Positions 34,507 to 45,186 of a stretch of DNA of 64,000 nucleotides are shown here, in pieces. The translations under genes and the position numbers were made by a program. Numbering within the stretch: the stretch's first letter is position 1; each line of letters opens with the position of its first letter. This stretch comes from an uncultured Albidovulum sp. (GTDB lineage: Bacteria > Pseudomonadota > Alphaproteobacteria > Rhodobacterales > Rhodobacteraceae), in contig CAJYAD010000003.1 of NCBI GenBank assembly GCA_913064775.1, positions 124,001 through 188,000 on the forward strand, in the 5' to 3' direction. A model generated the notes under the pieces. The model ran no database searches. It worked only from the letters and a program-made list of their open reading frames with translations, and was not told where the DNA came from.

Positions 34507-35766
34507 ATGGCCTTGATGCGAAGCTGGGTGGAGAGCGCGAACTTCTCCACGAGTGATTTTCCGCTGAACAACCTTGCGCTGGGGGTGTTCTCGGTCGGTG
34601 AGGACGAGCCACGCTGCGGGGTGGCGATCGGCGACAAGATCGTCGATGTGGCGGCGCTGGAGGAGGCGGGGCTGATGGACTTGGCCGGCGCACCGCTGTT
34701 CGACGTGCCGTTCTGGAACGAGTTGATGGAGGCGGGGCCCGAGGTCTGGGCCGCGTTCCGGGCGCGGATGACGGAATTGCTGGTCGAGGGCGCGCCGGAG
34801 AAGGCCGAGGTTGCGCCGCATCTGGTGGCGCAGGCCGAGGCCGAGATGCATCTGCCGTTTCTGGTGTCGGAATACACCGATTTCTACGCCGGGCGGAACC
34901 ATGCCGTCAACGTGGGCACGATGTTCCGAGGCGCCGCGAACGCGCTGCCGCCGAACTGGCTGCATCTGCCGATCGGCTACAACGGGCGGGCCTCTTCCGT
35001 GGTGGTGTCGGGGACCGAGGTGCGCCGGCCGCTGGGTCAGCTGAAGCCGCCGCAGGCCGAGCGGCCCTATTTCGGCCCCTGCAAGCGCTTCGATTTCGAG
35101 CTGGAGATGGGGGCGATCGTCGGTCAGGCGTCGGACGGGCCGGTCAGCGTGGGTGAGGCCGATGCGATGATCTTCGGCTATGTGCTGCTGAACGACTGGT
35201 CGGCGCGCGACATCCAGGCCTGGGAATATCAGCCGCTGGGGCCGTTCCAGGCCAAGGCCACCGCGACGACGATCAGCCCCTGGATCGTGATGGCCGCCGC
35301 GCTGCAGCCGTTCCGCGCAGTAGGGCCGGAGCGGGAGGTGGAACTGCTGCCCTATCTGCAGGAGCCGGGGCCGATGCTTTACGACATCGCGTTGGAGGTG
35401 GCGCTGACGCCCAAGGGCGGCGCGGAAAGCGTGATCTCGCGCACCAATTACCGCGAGATGTATTATTCCTCGGCCCAGCAGCTGGCGCATCACACCAGTT
35501 CTGGCTGTCCGATGAATGTCGGCGATCTTCTGGGGTCGGGGACGATCTCGGGGCCGGTGCGGGAGAGCCGCGGCAGCCTGCTGGAGCTGAGCTGGGGCGG
35601 CAAGGAGCCGCTGGAGCTGGCCTCGGGCGGGGTGCGGAATTTTCTGGAAGATGGCGATACGCTGACCCTGCGCGGCGCGGCGCGGGGCGCCGGCTACCGG
35701 ATCGGTTTCGGTGAGTGTGCGGGCAAGGTGGTGGCGGCGATGGCGCTGCCCGACTGGGCGAAATAG
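34507..35766 (+). CDS. fahA: fumarylacetoacetase
   Basis: Last enzyme of tyrosine breakdown, splitting fumarylacetoacetate to fumarate and acetoacetate. 419 residues from the ATG at 34507; an in-frame ATG three codons later (34516) is an alternative start. The N-terminal SH3-like domain SNFSTSDFPLNNLALGVF-type region is present (SANFSTSDFPLNNL). The catalytic metal-binding domain has EYTDFYAGRNHAVNVGTMFRG (metal Asp), ELEMGAIVG (metal Glus), LLNDWSARDIQAWEYQPLGPFQAK and SSAQQLAHHTSSGCPMNVGDLLGSGTISGP. Complete relative to the family. Confidence 0.97.
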   Translation: MALMRSWVESANFSTSDFPLNNLALGVFSVGEDEPRCGVAIGDKIVDVAALEEAGLMDLAGAPLFDVPFWNELMEAGPEVWAAFRARMTELLVEGAPEKAEVAPHLVAQAEAEMHLPFLVSEYTDFYAGRNHAVNVGTMFRGAANALPPNWLHLPIGYNGRASSVVVSGTEVRRPLGQLKPPQAERPYFGPCKRFDFELEMGAIVGQASDGPVSVGEADAMIFGYVLLNDWSARDIQAWEYQPLGPFQAKATATTISPWIVMAAALQPFRAVGPEREVELLPYLQEPGPMLYDIALEVALTPKGGAESVISRTNYREMYYSSAQQLAHHTSSGCPMNVGDLLGSGTISGPVRESRGSLLELSWGGKEPLELASGGVRNFLEDGDTLTLRGAARGAGYRIGFGECAGKVVAAMALPDWAK

Positions 35767-35776
35767 GGAGAACGGC

Positions 35777-36727
35777 ATGGCCAAGGCATTCGCGTCGCAA
35801 GGCGACCTGAGCGAGAAGAAGATCACCTTCGACGAGGTCGGCGAGGGGCTATATGCCTTCACCGCCGAGGGTGACCCGAACACCGGTGTCATCATCGGCG
35901 ACGACAGCGTGATGATCGTCGAGGCGCAGGCCACCCCGCGGCTGGCGCGCAAGGTGATCGACTGCGTGCGCACGGTCACCGACAAGCCGATCAGCCATCT
36001 GGTGCTGACCCATTACCACGCGGTGCGGGTGCTGGGCGCCAGCGCCTACGGGGCGGGCGAGATCATCATGTCCGACGCCGCCCGCGCCCAGGTGGTCGAG
36101 CGCGGCCAGGAGGATTGGGACAGCGAATTCGCCCGCTTCCCGCGGCTTTTCCAGGGGCATGAGGAGATCCCCGGCCTGACCTGGCCGACGATGACCTTCT
36201 CGGAGGCAATGACCGTCTATCTGGGCAAGCGCCGGGTCGACATCCTGCATCCGGGCCGCGCCCATACCGCTGGCGACGCGGTGATCTGGGTGCCCGATCA
36301 GGAGGTGATGTTCACCGGCGACATCGTCGAATACCACTCAGCCTGCTATTGCGGCGACGGGCATTTCGCAGATTGGGGCGACACGCTCGACAATATCGCG
36401 TCGTTTGAGCCGGCCAGCATCGCGCCGGGTCGGGGCGACGCGCTGGTCGGCGCGGCGAAGGTGACCGAGGCGATCGAGAACACCCGCGATTTCGTCGAAA
36501 GCACCTTCCGCCCGGCGGCCAAGGTGGCGGCGCGCGGTGGCAGCCTGAAAGAGGCCTGGGACGCGGTGCGCGCCGAATGCGACCCGAAGTTCACCGATTA
36601 CGCGATCTACGAGCATTGCCTGCCCTTCAACGTTGCCCGCGCCTATGATGAGGCCCGCGGCATCGAAACCCCGCGCATCTGGACCGCCCAGCGCGACCAG
36701 GAGATGTGGGAGGCGCTTCAGGGGTGA
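35777..36727 (+). CDS. MBL-fold metallo-hydrolase of the homogentisate cluster, atypical metal motif
   Basis: A 316-residue metallo-beta-lactamase-fold protein starting at the ATG at 35777 after AGGGAG. The fold is clear: GLYAFTAEGDPNTGVIIGDDSVMIVEAQATPRLARKVI, then LVLTHYHAVRVLGASAYGA, HPGRAHTAGDAVIWVPDQEVMFTGDIVEY. In classic members the first motif is HxHxDH; here it reads HYHAVR, so the Asp and last His of that motif are absent. HTAGD and FTGD, which carry further ligands, are kept. It is tightly coupled to fahA (10 bases). The job in tyrosine catabolism is unknown; a hydrolytic side or repair step is a guess. Confidence 0.85.
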   Translation: MAKAFASQGDLSEKKITFDEVGEGLYAFTAEGDPNTGVIIGDDSVMIVEAQATPRLARKVIDCVRTVTDKPISHLVLTHYHAVRVLGASAYGAGEIIMSDAARAQVVERGQEDWDSEFARFPRLFQGHEEIPGLTWPTMTFSEAMTVYLGKRRVDILHPGRAHTAGDAVIWVPDQEVMFTGDIVEYHSACYCGDGHFADWGDTLDNIASFEPASIAPGRGDALVGAAKVTEAIENTRDFVESTFRPAAKVAARGGSLKEAWDAVRAECDPKFTDYAIYEHCLPFNVARAYDEARGIETPRIWTAQRDQEMWEALQG

Positions 36728-36743
36728 GCGCCGATCCGGGCGA

Positions 36744-36816
36744 AGCCCCGGCACAGCGCCGGTCCCGAGAACGGGCGGAGAGCCCCAGGCAGGGCCGGAG
36801 CCCCGGCACAGCGCCG
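36744..36816. repeat. 18-bp direct repeat pair in the gap after the MBL gene
   Basis: AGCCCCGGCACAGCGCCG occurs exactly at 36744-36761 and again at 36799-36816, 55 bp apart. Each copy can form a short CCGGC/GCCGG-type stem. They follow the MBL stop (36727). The rest of the gap up to 36990 is GC-rich with no gene I can support. Confidence 0.5.
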
Positions 36817-36990
36817 CCCCCGGGATGAGCCCCGGGCTGGCGTGCCCCGCCGCGCAGACGGCGGGCCGGGAGGGCGCCGATCCGCGCACGCCTCACTGCC
36901 AAAGCAGGGCCGGCGCCGGTCCGTGGGCAGATGCTCGCCTCGCGCCCGCGCCCGCACCGGGCGGACAGGCGCCGCCCCCGAACGCCCCCC

Positions 36991-37440
36991 TCAGTCCTTG
37001 CGCAGCGGATGCACCGTCCGAAAGCCCACGGCGAAGCGGTTCCAGGCATTGATCGTGTTGATCACCAGCGTCAGATCCACCTGTTCCTGCGGGTCGAACT
37101 CGGCCGCCAGCGCCGCATAGGCGTCATCGGGCGCGCCAGTGGTCTCGATCCGGGTCAGCGCATCGGCCCAGCCCAGCGCCGCGCGTTCGCGGGCGTCGAA
37201 GGCGTTGCTTTCCCACCAGGCAGCCAGCACGTCGAGCTTTTGCTGCGACACCCCCGCCGCGCGCGCGTCCGGCGCGTGCATGTTCAGACAGAAGGCGCAG
37301 CGGTTGATCTGCGACACCCGCATCCGGATCAGTTCACGCAGATCCGCCGGGATGGTCAGCCGGGTGATCGCCACCTCCATCGCCCGCATCGCGCTGATCG
37401 CCTTGGGCGATGCCTTGAAATAGGAAAGTCGTTCGCTCAT
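36991..37440 (-). CDS. AhpD-like carboxymuconolactone decarboxylase family protein
   Basis: A 149-residue all-helical protein of the CMD/AhpD family. Start ATG at 37440 (MSERLSYFKASPKAISAM), with GGAGG seven bases upstream; the frame is open further upstream without a good start. The redox motif is Cys48-x-x-Cys51 with His55 in INRCAFCLNMHAPDARAAG, as in alkylhydroperoxidase-like members. KLDVLAAWWES and LGWADALTRIE also fit. It probably acts as a thiol-dependent peroxidase or stress protein; the substrate cannot be told. Confidence 0.9.
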   Translation of the reverse strand: MSERLSYFKASPKAISAMRAMEVAITRLTIPADLRELIRMRVSQINRCAFCLNMHAPDARAAGVSQQKLDVLAAWWESNAFDARERAALGWADALTRIETTGAPDDAYAALAAEFDPQEQVDLTLVINTINAWNRFAVGFRTVHPLRKD

Positions 37441-37537
37441 CGTGCCGCCTCCGCCTGCGCGCAGTCTACACGCGTTCGAAGCCGCTGAAAGCCCGGATAA
37501 GACGGGGTCGGAAGGCGACGGCAAGGGCGGCCCGCGC

Positions 37538-37894
37538 CTAATCCTCGTAGGTCTGGATCTGCGCCACGACCACGGAATTCTCGGCCCGCGCGCGTTCCAT
37601 CAGCGCGATTTCCTCATCGCCGATCTCCTCGCCCGCGGCGCGGCGGTCGGCCAGCGTGCCATAGCCGGTGACATCCAGCGGCGCCATCTCGGCGGTCTTC
37701 AACAGCGCCACCGTCTCGCGCACCGCCTCGGCCTCGTCGACGCCCGAGGCATAGCACAGAAGTCCCGCCCCGGTGGCGCGGTCCGGCAGCCCGTCGCCGG
37801 GGGCGCGGCCGACCTCGACCAGCAGGGTATAGACCTGCTGGGTGCGCCGGGGCTTCTCGGGCTTTTCGGGTTTCTCGGGATTATCGTCGGTCAT
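37538..37894 (-). CDS. conserved-looking hypothetical protein with EKP repeats
   Basis: A 118-residue acidic protein that I do not recognise. The N-terminus has a short proline-charged repeat (EKPEKPEKP) encoded by a repeated GGCTTCTCG/GGTTTCTCG unit. A compact alpha-beta segment follows: QQVYTLLVEVGRAPGDGLPDRATGAGLLCYASGVDEAEAVRETVALLK. No signal peptide or membrane segment. The ATG at 37894 has GGAG-type sequence upstream (AGGAGTTTCGCG). It lies 10 bases after the GlsB-type gene on the same strand and may be cotranscribed with it. Confidence 0.75.
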   Translation of the reverse strand: MTDDNPEKPEKPEKPRRTQQVYTLLVEVGRAPGDGLPDRATGAGLLCYASGVDEAEAVRETVALLKTAEMAPLDVTGYGTLADRRAAGEEIGDEEIALMERARAENSVVVAQIQTYED

Positions 37895-37904
37895 CGCGAA
37901 ACTC

Positions 37905-38150
37905 CTAGCGCCGGATCGCGCGGAAGACGGAAATCAGCAGCGCCGCGCCCGCCACCCCCACGACAAGCTGGGGCAGCCAGGCGTCGCGCGCATAGATCCC
38001 GATCTGCGCCAGGATCCAGTTCAGCACCACCGCGCCAACAATGCCCAGCACGATATTGGCGAACAGCCCGGTCCGCGCCCTCATCAGCACCGAGGCGATC
38101 CAGCCCGCAAGCCCGCCGACCACGATCGACGCGAGAAGTCCCAGTCCCAT
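37905..38150 (-). CDS. GlsB/YeaQ/YmgE family small membrane protein
   Basis: An 81-residue protein (start ATG at 38150, MGLGLLASIVVGGLAGWIASVLM) with three hydrophobic segments and the glycine-rich pattern of the transglycosylase-associated (YeaQ/YmgE) family. Typical are GGLAGWIAS, GLFANIVLGIVGAVVLNWIL and the final VVGVAGAALLISVFRAIRR. These proteins are stress-related inner-membrane proteins without proven enzymatic activity. AGGTGAGC before the start can act as a ribosome binding site. Confidence 0.88.
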   Translation of the reverse strand: MGLGLLASIVVGGLAGWIASVLMRARTGLFANIVLGIVGAVVLNWILAQIGIYARDAWLPQLVVGVAGAALLISVFRAIRR

Positions 38151-38178
38151 GCTCACCTCTCCCGTCTGGCGCGCTGCG

Positions 38179-39006
38179 TCAGTCGCGCAGCAATTCGTTG
38201 ATCGAGGTCTTCGAGCGGGTCTGCGCATCGACCCGTTTCACGATCACCGCGCAATAAAGGTGCACCCCGTTCTTCGACGGCATCGTCCCCGAGACGACGA
38301 CCGAACCGCTGGGCACTTCGCCATACATGACCGTGCCGGTCTCGCGGTCGACGATCTTGGTCGACTGGCCGATGTAGACTCCCATGCCCAGCACCGAGCC
38401 CTCGCGCACGATCACGCCCTCGACCACCTCCGACCGGGCGCCGATGAAGCAATTGTCCTCGATGATCGTCGGGCCGGCCTGCATCGGTTCCAGCACGCCG
38501 CCGATGCCGACGCCGCCCGACAGATGCACATTCTTGCCGATCTGCGCGCAGGATCCCACGGTCGCCCAGGTGTCGACCATGGTGCCCTCGTCGACATGGG
38601 CGCCGAGGTTCACGAAGGACGGCATCAGCACGACACCCTTGGCGATGAAGGCCGACCGCCGCACCACGCAGTTCGGCACCGCGCGAAAGCCCGCGGCGCG
38701 CCAGTCGCCCTCGTCCCAGCCGGCGAACTTGCTGTCGACCTTGTCCCACCAGCCGCCGCCCTGCGGGCCGCCCGACTGCATCTCCATGTCCTTCAGGCGG
38801 AACCCCAGCAGAACCGCCTTCTTGGCCCATTGGTTCACATGCCACTGGCCATCGGCCTGACGCTCGGCCACCCGCAGCGTGCCGCTGTCGAGCGCGCTCA
38901 GCGTCGCCTCGATGGCGTCGCGGGTCTCGCCCTTGGTGGCCGGGGTGATGCCGTCGCGGGCCTCCCACGCGGCTTCGATGGCGGCTTCCAGTGCGGCGTT
39001 CGACAT
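38179..39006 (-). CDS. dapD: 2,3,4,5-tetrahydropyridine-2,6-dicarboxylate N-succinyltransferase
   Basis: Succinylates tetrahydrodipicolinate in the lysine/meso-diaminopimelate pathway. 275 residues from the ATG at 39006 with AAGGAG seven bases upstream; length is exact for DapD. An N-terminal helical domain ([35 protein letters not shown]) is followed by a left-handed beta helix of hexapeptide repeats: [61 protein letters not shown]. The C-terminus ends with [14 protein letters not shown]. It is divergent from the LOG-type gene at 39109, about 100 bases away. Confidence 0.97.
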   Translation of the reverse strand: MSNAALEAAIEAAWEARDGITPATKGETRDAIEATLSALDSGTLRVAERQADGQWHVNQWAKKAVLLGFRLKDMEMQSGGPQGGGWWDKVDSKFAGWDEGDWRAAGFRAVPNCVVRRSAFIAKGVVLMPSFVNLGAHVDEGTMVDTWATVGSCAQIGKNVHLSGGVGIGGVLEPMQAGPTIIEDNCFIGARSEVVEGVIVREGSVLGMGVYIGQSTKIVDRETGTVMYGEVPSGSVVVSGTMPSKNGVHLYCAVIVKRVDAQTRSKTSINELLRD

Positions 39007-39108
39007 GGACGTTCTCCTTGCGGGTCTGGCTCTCGTGCGGCGTTGGCTATAGACGAGGCGAAGGCCCCGCGCAATGCGGGCCAGGGCCATCGTCCCGGAG
39101 GATCTAGC

Positions 39109-39936
39109 ATGAACGACGAGCACCGTGTCAGCCGTTTCCGCGACGCGGGCGAGGATATCCGCCACGCCCGCGAACTGCCCGATACCCCGCAGGGGCGCTC
39201 GCCCTCCTACCAGCTGGCCTATGCCGACAGTGATTTCCTGCTGCGCGACGACATGCGCCCGGTGCGCCTGATGCTGGAATTGCAAAAGACCGAAACCTTG
39301 CTGAGCGAACACGGGATCGAGTCGACGGTGATCCTGTTCGGCTCGGCCCGGGTGCCGGCGCCGGACGCGACCGAGCCGCCCAACCGCCCCTCGACCGCGC
39401 CGCTGACCCATTGGTACCAAGAGGCCCGGCGTTTCGCGCATCTGGTCACCGAACGCTCTGTCGCGCAGCAAAATCGCCAGTTCGTCGTCTGCACCGGCGG
39501 CGGCCCGGGCATCATGGAGGCCGGCAACCGCGGCGCGCAGGAGGCCGGGGGCGTCACGATCGGCCTCAACATCGTGCTCCCGCACGAGCAAGAGCCGAAC
39601 CCCTACGTCACGCCCGACCTGTGCTTCAACTTCCACTATTTCGCGATCCGCAAGATGCATTTCCTGATGCGGGCGCGCACCATCGCGGTGTTCCCCGGCG
39701 GCCTCGGCACGCTGGACGAGATGTTTGAGGCGATCACCCTGATCCAGACCGGCCGGATGAAGCGCATCCCCGTGCTGCTGTTCCACCGCGCCTTCTGGGA
39801 AAAGCTGATCAACTGGGACACGCTGGTCGAGGCCGGCACGATCGCGCCGCAGGATCTCGACCTCATCACCTATGTCGAAACCGCGGAGGAGGCGCTGGCG
39901 GTGATGGACGGCTGGAACGACGGCCAGGGCTGCTGA
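39109..39936 (+). CDS. LOG-family (TIGR00730-type) nucleotide hydrolase-like protein
   Basis: A 275-residue protein of the lysine-decarboxylase-like/LOG family, many of which are cytokinin riboside 5'-phosphate phosphoribohydrolases or related nucleotide hydrolases rather than decarboxylases. Start ATG at 39109 ([17 protein letters not shown]) after GGAGGATCTAGC. Motifs: ILFGSARVP near the first strand, [21 protein letters not shown], and the family signature [12 protein letters not shown] near residue 203. The N-terminal extension of about 70 residues is longer than in short LOG proteins, as in the bacterial type II group. Confidence 0.88.
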   Translation: MNDEHRVSRFRDAGEDIRHARELPDTPQGRSPSYQLAYADSDFLLRDDMRPVRLMLELQKTETLLSEHGIESTVILFGSARVPAPDATEPPNRPSTAPLTHWYQEARRFAHLVTERSVAQQNRQFVVCTGGGPGIMEAGNRGAQEAGGVTIGLNIVLPHEQEPNPYVTPDLCFNFHYFAIRKMHFLMRARTIAVFPGGLGTLDEMFEAITLIQTGRMKRIPVLLFHRAFWEKLINWDTLVEAGTIAPQDLDLITYVETAEEALAVMDGWNDGQGC

Positions 39937-39946
39937 CCGCCCCACC

Positions 39947-40942
39947 CTACCCCCGCGCCTTCAGCGAGGCCCAGGCGGGCTGAAGATCGCCCGGCATCGG
40001 CCTGGCCTGATACACCGCCCGGGCAATGGCGCGCGCCAGGCACGCCGCCGCAGCATGGCCCAGCACGAAGGGATCGGCCAGCGGATCGGCCAGCGCCCGC
40101 GCCCCCGTGGCGGCGGCAAAGACCAGATCCCCGTCAAACGGCGAATGGCTGGGCACGATCGCCCGCGCCATCCCGTCATGTGCCGCCGTCGCCAGCCGCT
40201 GGCACTGCGCCTGGCTCAGCGCCGCGTCGGTCGCGACGATGGCGATGGTGGTGGCCTCGCCCATGCGTTTCATCGGCGGCGGCTCATGCCCGGCGGGATA
40301 GGCGGGCGCCGACCCCAGCCCGCCGAATTCGCCCGCCATCTCCCAGGGCGCGGCCCAGAAATGCGGCCCCTCGCCCACGGTGACCGAGCCGACCGCATTC
40401 ACCGCCACCAGCGCCCCCACCGTGATCCCGCTTTCCAGCACCGCCGAGGCCGACCCCAGCCCGCCCTTCAGCGTCCCGGTCGTGGCCCCGAAGCCGGCCC
40501 CGGCGCTGCCTTGCACGAACTCTTCCGCCGCCGCCGCCAGCGCCGCGCGCCCCAGCCGCTTGTAGGGGTTCTCGTCCCAATCCTTGGCGCCGCCATTGAG
40601 CAGATCGAACAGGATCGCCCCGGGCACGATCGGCACCCGCTGGTCGCCTACCTGAAAGCCGCGCCCCAAGGCGCGCAGCCCATCCGCCACCCCCGACGCC
40701 GCATCCAGCCCGAAGGCCGACCCCCCGGAAAGCACCAGCGCATCGACCTCCTGCACCAGCTTGTCGGGCGCCAGCAGATCGGTCTCGCGGGTGCCGGGCG
40801 CGCCGCCCATCACATGCACGGCGGCGGTGAACGGCACCTCGCCCAAAAGCACCGTCGCACCGGTCCGCACCGCTTGGTCCTCGGCATTGCCGACCCTCAG
40901 CCCGGCCACATCGGTGATCAGATTGCGCGGCCCCGGTCGCAT
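39947..40942 (-). CDS. P1-family (S58) peptidase, DmpA/NylC-like
   Basis: A 331-residue member of the P1 peptidase family (DmpA aminopeptidase, BapA beta-peptidyl aminopeptidase, nylon hydrolase NylC). Marks: N-terminal [55 protein letters not shown], and the region of self-cleavage [15 protein letters not shown], where Thr would become the N-terminal nucleophile. Many relatives have Asn before that Thr; here it is Ala. It is the last gene of the seven-gene operon with an oligopeptide transporter, which makes an imported amide or peptide the likely substrate. The start overlaps the cupin stop by one base. Confidence 0.88.
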   Translation of the reverse strand: MRPGPRNLITDVAGLRVGNAEDQAVRTGATVLLGEVPFTAAVHVMGGAPGTRETDLLAPDKLVQEVDALVLSGGSAFGLDAASGVADGLRALGRGFQVGDQRVPIVPGAILFDLLNGGAKDWDENPYKRLGRAALAAAAEEFVQGSAGAGFGATTGTLKGGLGSASAVLESGITVGALVAVNAVGSVTVGEGPHFWAAPWEMAGEFGGLGSAPAYPAGHEPPPMKRMGEATTIAIVATDAALSQAQCQRLATAAHDGMARAIVPSHSPFDGDLVFAAATGARALADPLADPFVLGHAAAACLARAIARAVYQARPMPGDLQPAWASLKARG

Positions 40943-41292
40943 CAGATCCTCGGCTTGGCAGCGGCGGTGGCGGGATCTCCGGTATTCGGAGTCCCCTGCG
41001 GCTCGATCAGCAGCACCTTCGCCTCGGCCTCGGCCCGCGGCCGATGCCGCATCCCCGCGGGCACGATGAACAACTCCCCCGGCCCCAGCCGCAACGTCTG
41101 GTCCTCGACATCAAGAAAGACCTCCCCCTCCAGCACCAGAAAGAAATCATCCGTGTCGGGATGCTCGTGAAAGGGAAATTCCCCCACGAACTTCACCACC
41201 ATCACATCATTGCCGTTATAGGCCGCCACCACATGCGGATCCCAGTGACTGTCGAACAAGGCAAGCTTCGCGGCCAGATTGACGACGTCCAT
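40942..41292 (-). CDS. small cupin-domain protein
   Basis: A 116-residue single-domain cupin, start ATG at 41292 (MDVVNLAAKLALFDSHWDPH). The first cupin motif reads FPFHEHPDTDDFFLVLEGE, giving two His and one Glu ligand, and the second PGELFIVPAGMRHRP gives the last His. It could be an isomerase or a metal-dependent binding protein; sequence alone does not tell. Its Shine-Dalgarno sequence AAGGA is the very end of the dispersed repeat at 41301. Second to last gene of the peptide-peptidase operon. Confidence 0.85.
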   Translation of the reverse strand: MDVVNLAAKLALFDSHWDPHVVAAYNGNDVMVVKFVGEFPFHEHPDTDDFFLVLEGEVFLDVEDQTLRLGPGELFIVPAGMRHRPRAEAEAKVLLIEPQGTPNTGDPATAAAKPRI

Positions 41293-41300
41293 CGCATATC

Positions 41301-41324
41301 CTTTCATTGTTCCCAAAATACGCA
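41301..41324 (-). repeat. dispersed repeat copy between SDR and cupin genes
   Basis: On the minus strand: GCGTATTTTGGGAACAATG followed by AAAG, without a hairpin. It starts 8 bases past the SDR stop, co-directional, and its tail AAAGGA forms the ribosome binding site of the cupin gene. Confidence 0.75.
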
Positions 41325-41331
41325 CGCGGCC

Positions 41332-42072
41332 TCAGATACAGCGCCCGCCGTCCACCTCCATCGCGACACCGGTCACCATGCTGGCCTCATCCGAACACAG
41401 ATACAGCGCCGCGTTGCCCATGTCCTCGGGCGTCGAGAACCGCCCCAGCGGGATCGTCGACAGGAACTTCGCCCGCATCTCCGGCGTGTCCTCGCCCATA
41501 AAGCTTTTCAAAAGCGGCGTCTCGCCCGCCACCGGGTTCAGCGCGTTGACCCGCACCCCGAAAGGCGCCAGCTCCACCGCCATCGCCTTGGTCGCGGTGA
41601 TCATCCAGCCCTTCGAGGCATTGTACCAGCTCAGCCGCGGCCGGGGGCTGACCCCGGCGGTCGAGGCGATATTCAGGATCGCCCCCGCCCGCGCCGCCTT
41701 CATCGCCGGTACGAAGGCCCGCGCGGTCAGGTAGACGGCCTTGACGTTGACGCCCAGGATCCGGTCGAAATCGGCCTCGCTCACCTCCTCCATCAGCGCC
41801 GGCAGATGGGTGACGCCAGCGTTGTTGACCAGAATGTCGACCCCGCCGAACACCTCCCGCGCCGCCTGCGCCATCGCCGCGACGCTGTCGCCATCGGCCA
41901 CATCCACGACCTGCGCCACGCCGCCGATCTCCTCGGCCACCTGACGCGCGGCGGCTTCGTTGATATCGGCCACCATGACCCGGGCGCCCTCACGCGCAAA
42001 CGCCCGCGCGATCCCCGAGCCAAAGCCCGAGCCCGCCCCCGTCACCACCGCCGTCTTGCCATTCAACCGCAT
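41332..42072 (-). CDS. short-chain dehydrogenase/reductase (glucose 1-dehydrogenase-like)
   Basis: A 246-residue classical SDR. Cofactor motif TGAGSGFG near residue 11, followed by VMVADINE (Asp for NAD(H) preference), NNAGVT near 85, catalytic Ser in NIASTAGVS, and Tyr-Lys in WYNASKGW near 152-156. The PVAGETPLL stretch replaces the usual PG motif region. It lies 9 bases downstream of the aldehyde dehydrogenase gene, so the two probably work in one pathway, alcohol or ketone to aldehyde to acid. Confidence 0.92.
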   Translation of the reverse strand: MRLNGKTAVVTGAGSGFGSGIARAFAREGARVMVADINEAAARQVAEEIGGVAQVVDVADGDSVAAMAQAAREVFGGVDILVNNAGVTHLPALMEEVSEADFDRILGVNVKAVYLTARAFVPAMKAARAGAILNIASTAGVSPRPRLSWYNASKGWMITATKAMAVELAPFGVRVNALNPVAGETPLLKSFMGEDTPEMRAKFLSTIPLGRFSTPEDMGNAALYLCSDEASMVTGVAMEVDGGRCI

Positions 42073-42081
42073 GTCGTCCTC

Positions 42082-43545
42082 CTACCCGTGATGCGCCGCG
42101 ACGGTCTTCAGCACCGAAAAACCGTAAAGCGCCTCGAACCCTTTCTCGCGGCCATGGCCCGACTTTCCGGTGCCGCCAAAGGGCAGCTCCACCCCGCCGC
42201 CCGCGCCGTAATTGTTGATGAAAACCTGCCCCGCCCGCAGCCGTTTCGCCAGCCGCATCTGCCGCCCGCCATTCTCGGACCAGACCGAGGCGACCAGCCC
42301 GTAGGCGGTGCCATTGGCGATCGCCACGGCCTCTTCCTCATCCTCGAAGGGCAGGACCACCTGCGCGGGGCCGAAGATCTCATCCTGCGCCAGCCGGTGG
42401 TCTGGCGAAAGCCCTGCCATCAGCGTAGGCGCGACGTAATGCCCGCCCTTGGGGGCATCGCCCACGATCTGCCCGCGCGCCACGATCTCATCCCCCGAGG
42501 CCAGCCCGAGGAAGCCTTCGACGATCTCCTTCTGGCGCGCCGAAATCAGCGGCCCCACATCCAGATCCGCCCGCGCCGGACCGACGCGCAGTGCCGCATA
42601 GCGTTCCGCCATCCGCGCCACGACCTGATCGTAAAGCGGCCGCTCAACCAGGATGCGGGACGAGGCCGAACAGGTCTGCCCCGCGTTCTGGATCCCCGCA
42701 TTCACCAGAAACGGCAGCGCCTTTTCCAGATCGGCATCGGCAAAGACCACCTGCGGGCTCTTGCCGCCCAGCTCCAGCGTCACCGGCACGAGGTTCTGCG
42801 CCGCCGCCCCCTGCACCAGCCGCCCGACGCCGACCGAGCCGGTAAAGCTGATGTGGTTCACGCCGGGATGCGCCGTCAGCGCCGCGCCGGCCTCCTCTCC
42901 CAGCCCCGGCACCACGTTCAGCGCGCCCTTGGGCAGCCCCGCCGCCTCGGCGATCCGTGCGAAGGCCAGCGCGGTCAGGCAGGCCTCCTCCGCCGGTTTC
43001 AACACGCAGGCATTGCCCATCGTCAGCGCCGCCCCCACCGAACGCCCGATGATCTGCATCGGATAGTTCCAGGGCACGATATGGCCGGTCACCCCATGCG
43101 GTTCGCGCAGGGTGTAGACGGTGTAGCCATCCAGATAGGGAATGGTCTCGCCCATCACCTTGTCGGCAGCGCCGGCGTAGAATTCCATGTAGCGCGCCAG
43201 CGCCAGCGCATCGGCGCGGGCCTGCTTCAGCGGCTTGCCGACATCGCTGGCCTCGAGCGCGGCCAGATCGTCAGCGCGCGCCAGCACCATCTGCCCGATC
43301 CGGGCCAGAATCCGGCCCCGTTCGGCGGCGGTGGCACGGCCCCAATCGCCGGCGAGCGCCGCTTGGGCGGCCTGCACCGCCGCGTCGATCTCATCCGCGC
43401 CGCCGCGCGCGATCTGCCCGATCGGGGCGCCGGTCGAGGGATCTTCCAGCGGCAGATGCGCGCCCACGTCGCGCCAGACGCCGCCGATGAAGACCTGCGC
43501 CGGGTCGAACCACAACTCGCGCAGGCTGCTTGCATGTCCGTCCAT
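42082..43545 (-). CDS. NAD(P)-dependent aldehyde dehydrogenase
   Basis: A 487-residue ALDH. The start is the ATG at 43545 (MDGHASSLRELWFDPAQVF), with GGAGG five bases upstream. Marks: VPWNYPMQIIGRSVGAAL and KPAEEACLTAL for the cofactor, SFTGSVGVG, catalytic Glu in VTLELGGKSPQVVF near 255, catalytic Cys in NAGQTCSASSRILV near 290, and EIFGPAQVVLPF. It looks like the betaine aldehyde/aminobutyraldehyde dehydrogenase group, without certainty on substrate. The gene lies 54 bases after the double ATPase gene and 9 before the SDR gene, within the operon 46942-39947. Confidence 0.93.
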   Translation of the reverse strand: MDGHASSLRELWFDPAQVFIGGVWRDVGAHLPLEDPSTGAPIGQIARGGADEIDAAVQAAQAALAGDWGRATAAERGRILARIGQMVLARADDLAALEASDVGKPLKQARADALALARYMEFYAGAADKVMGETIPYLDGYTVYTLREPHGVTGHIVPWNYPMQIIGRSVGAALTMGNACVLKPAEEACLTALAFARIAEAAGLPKGALNVVPGLGEEAGAALTAHPGVNHISFTGSVGVGRLVQGAAAQNLVPVTLELGGKSPQVVFADADLEKALPFLVNAGIQNAGQTCSASSRILVERPLYDQVVARMAERYAALRVGPARADLDVGPLISARQKEIVEGFLGLASGDEIVARGQIVGDAPKGGHYVAPTLMAGLSPDHRLAQDEIFGPAQVVLPFEDEEEAVAIANGTAYGLVASVWSENGGRQMRLAKRLRAGQVFINNYGAGGGVELPFGGTGKSGHGREKGFEALYGFSVLKTVAAHHG

Positions 43546-43599
43546 GGTCTCCTCCCCTTCCCGGCCCAGCAAACCCCGCCCCCCGGCCGCACGCAAGCG

Positions 43600-45182
<1,583 letters not shown>

Positions 45183-45186
<4 letters not shown>

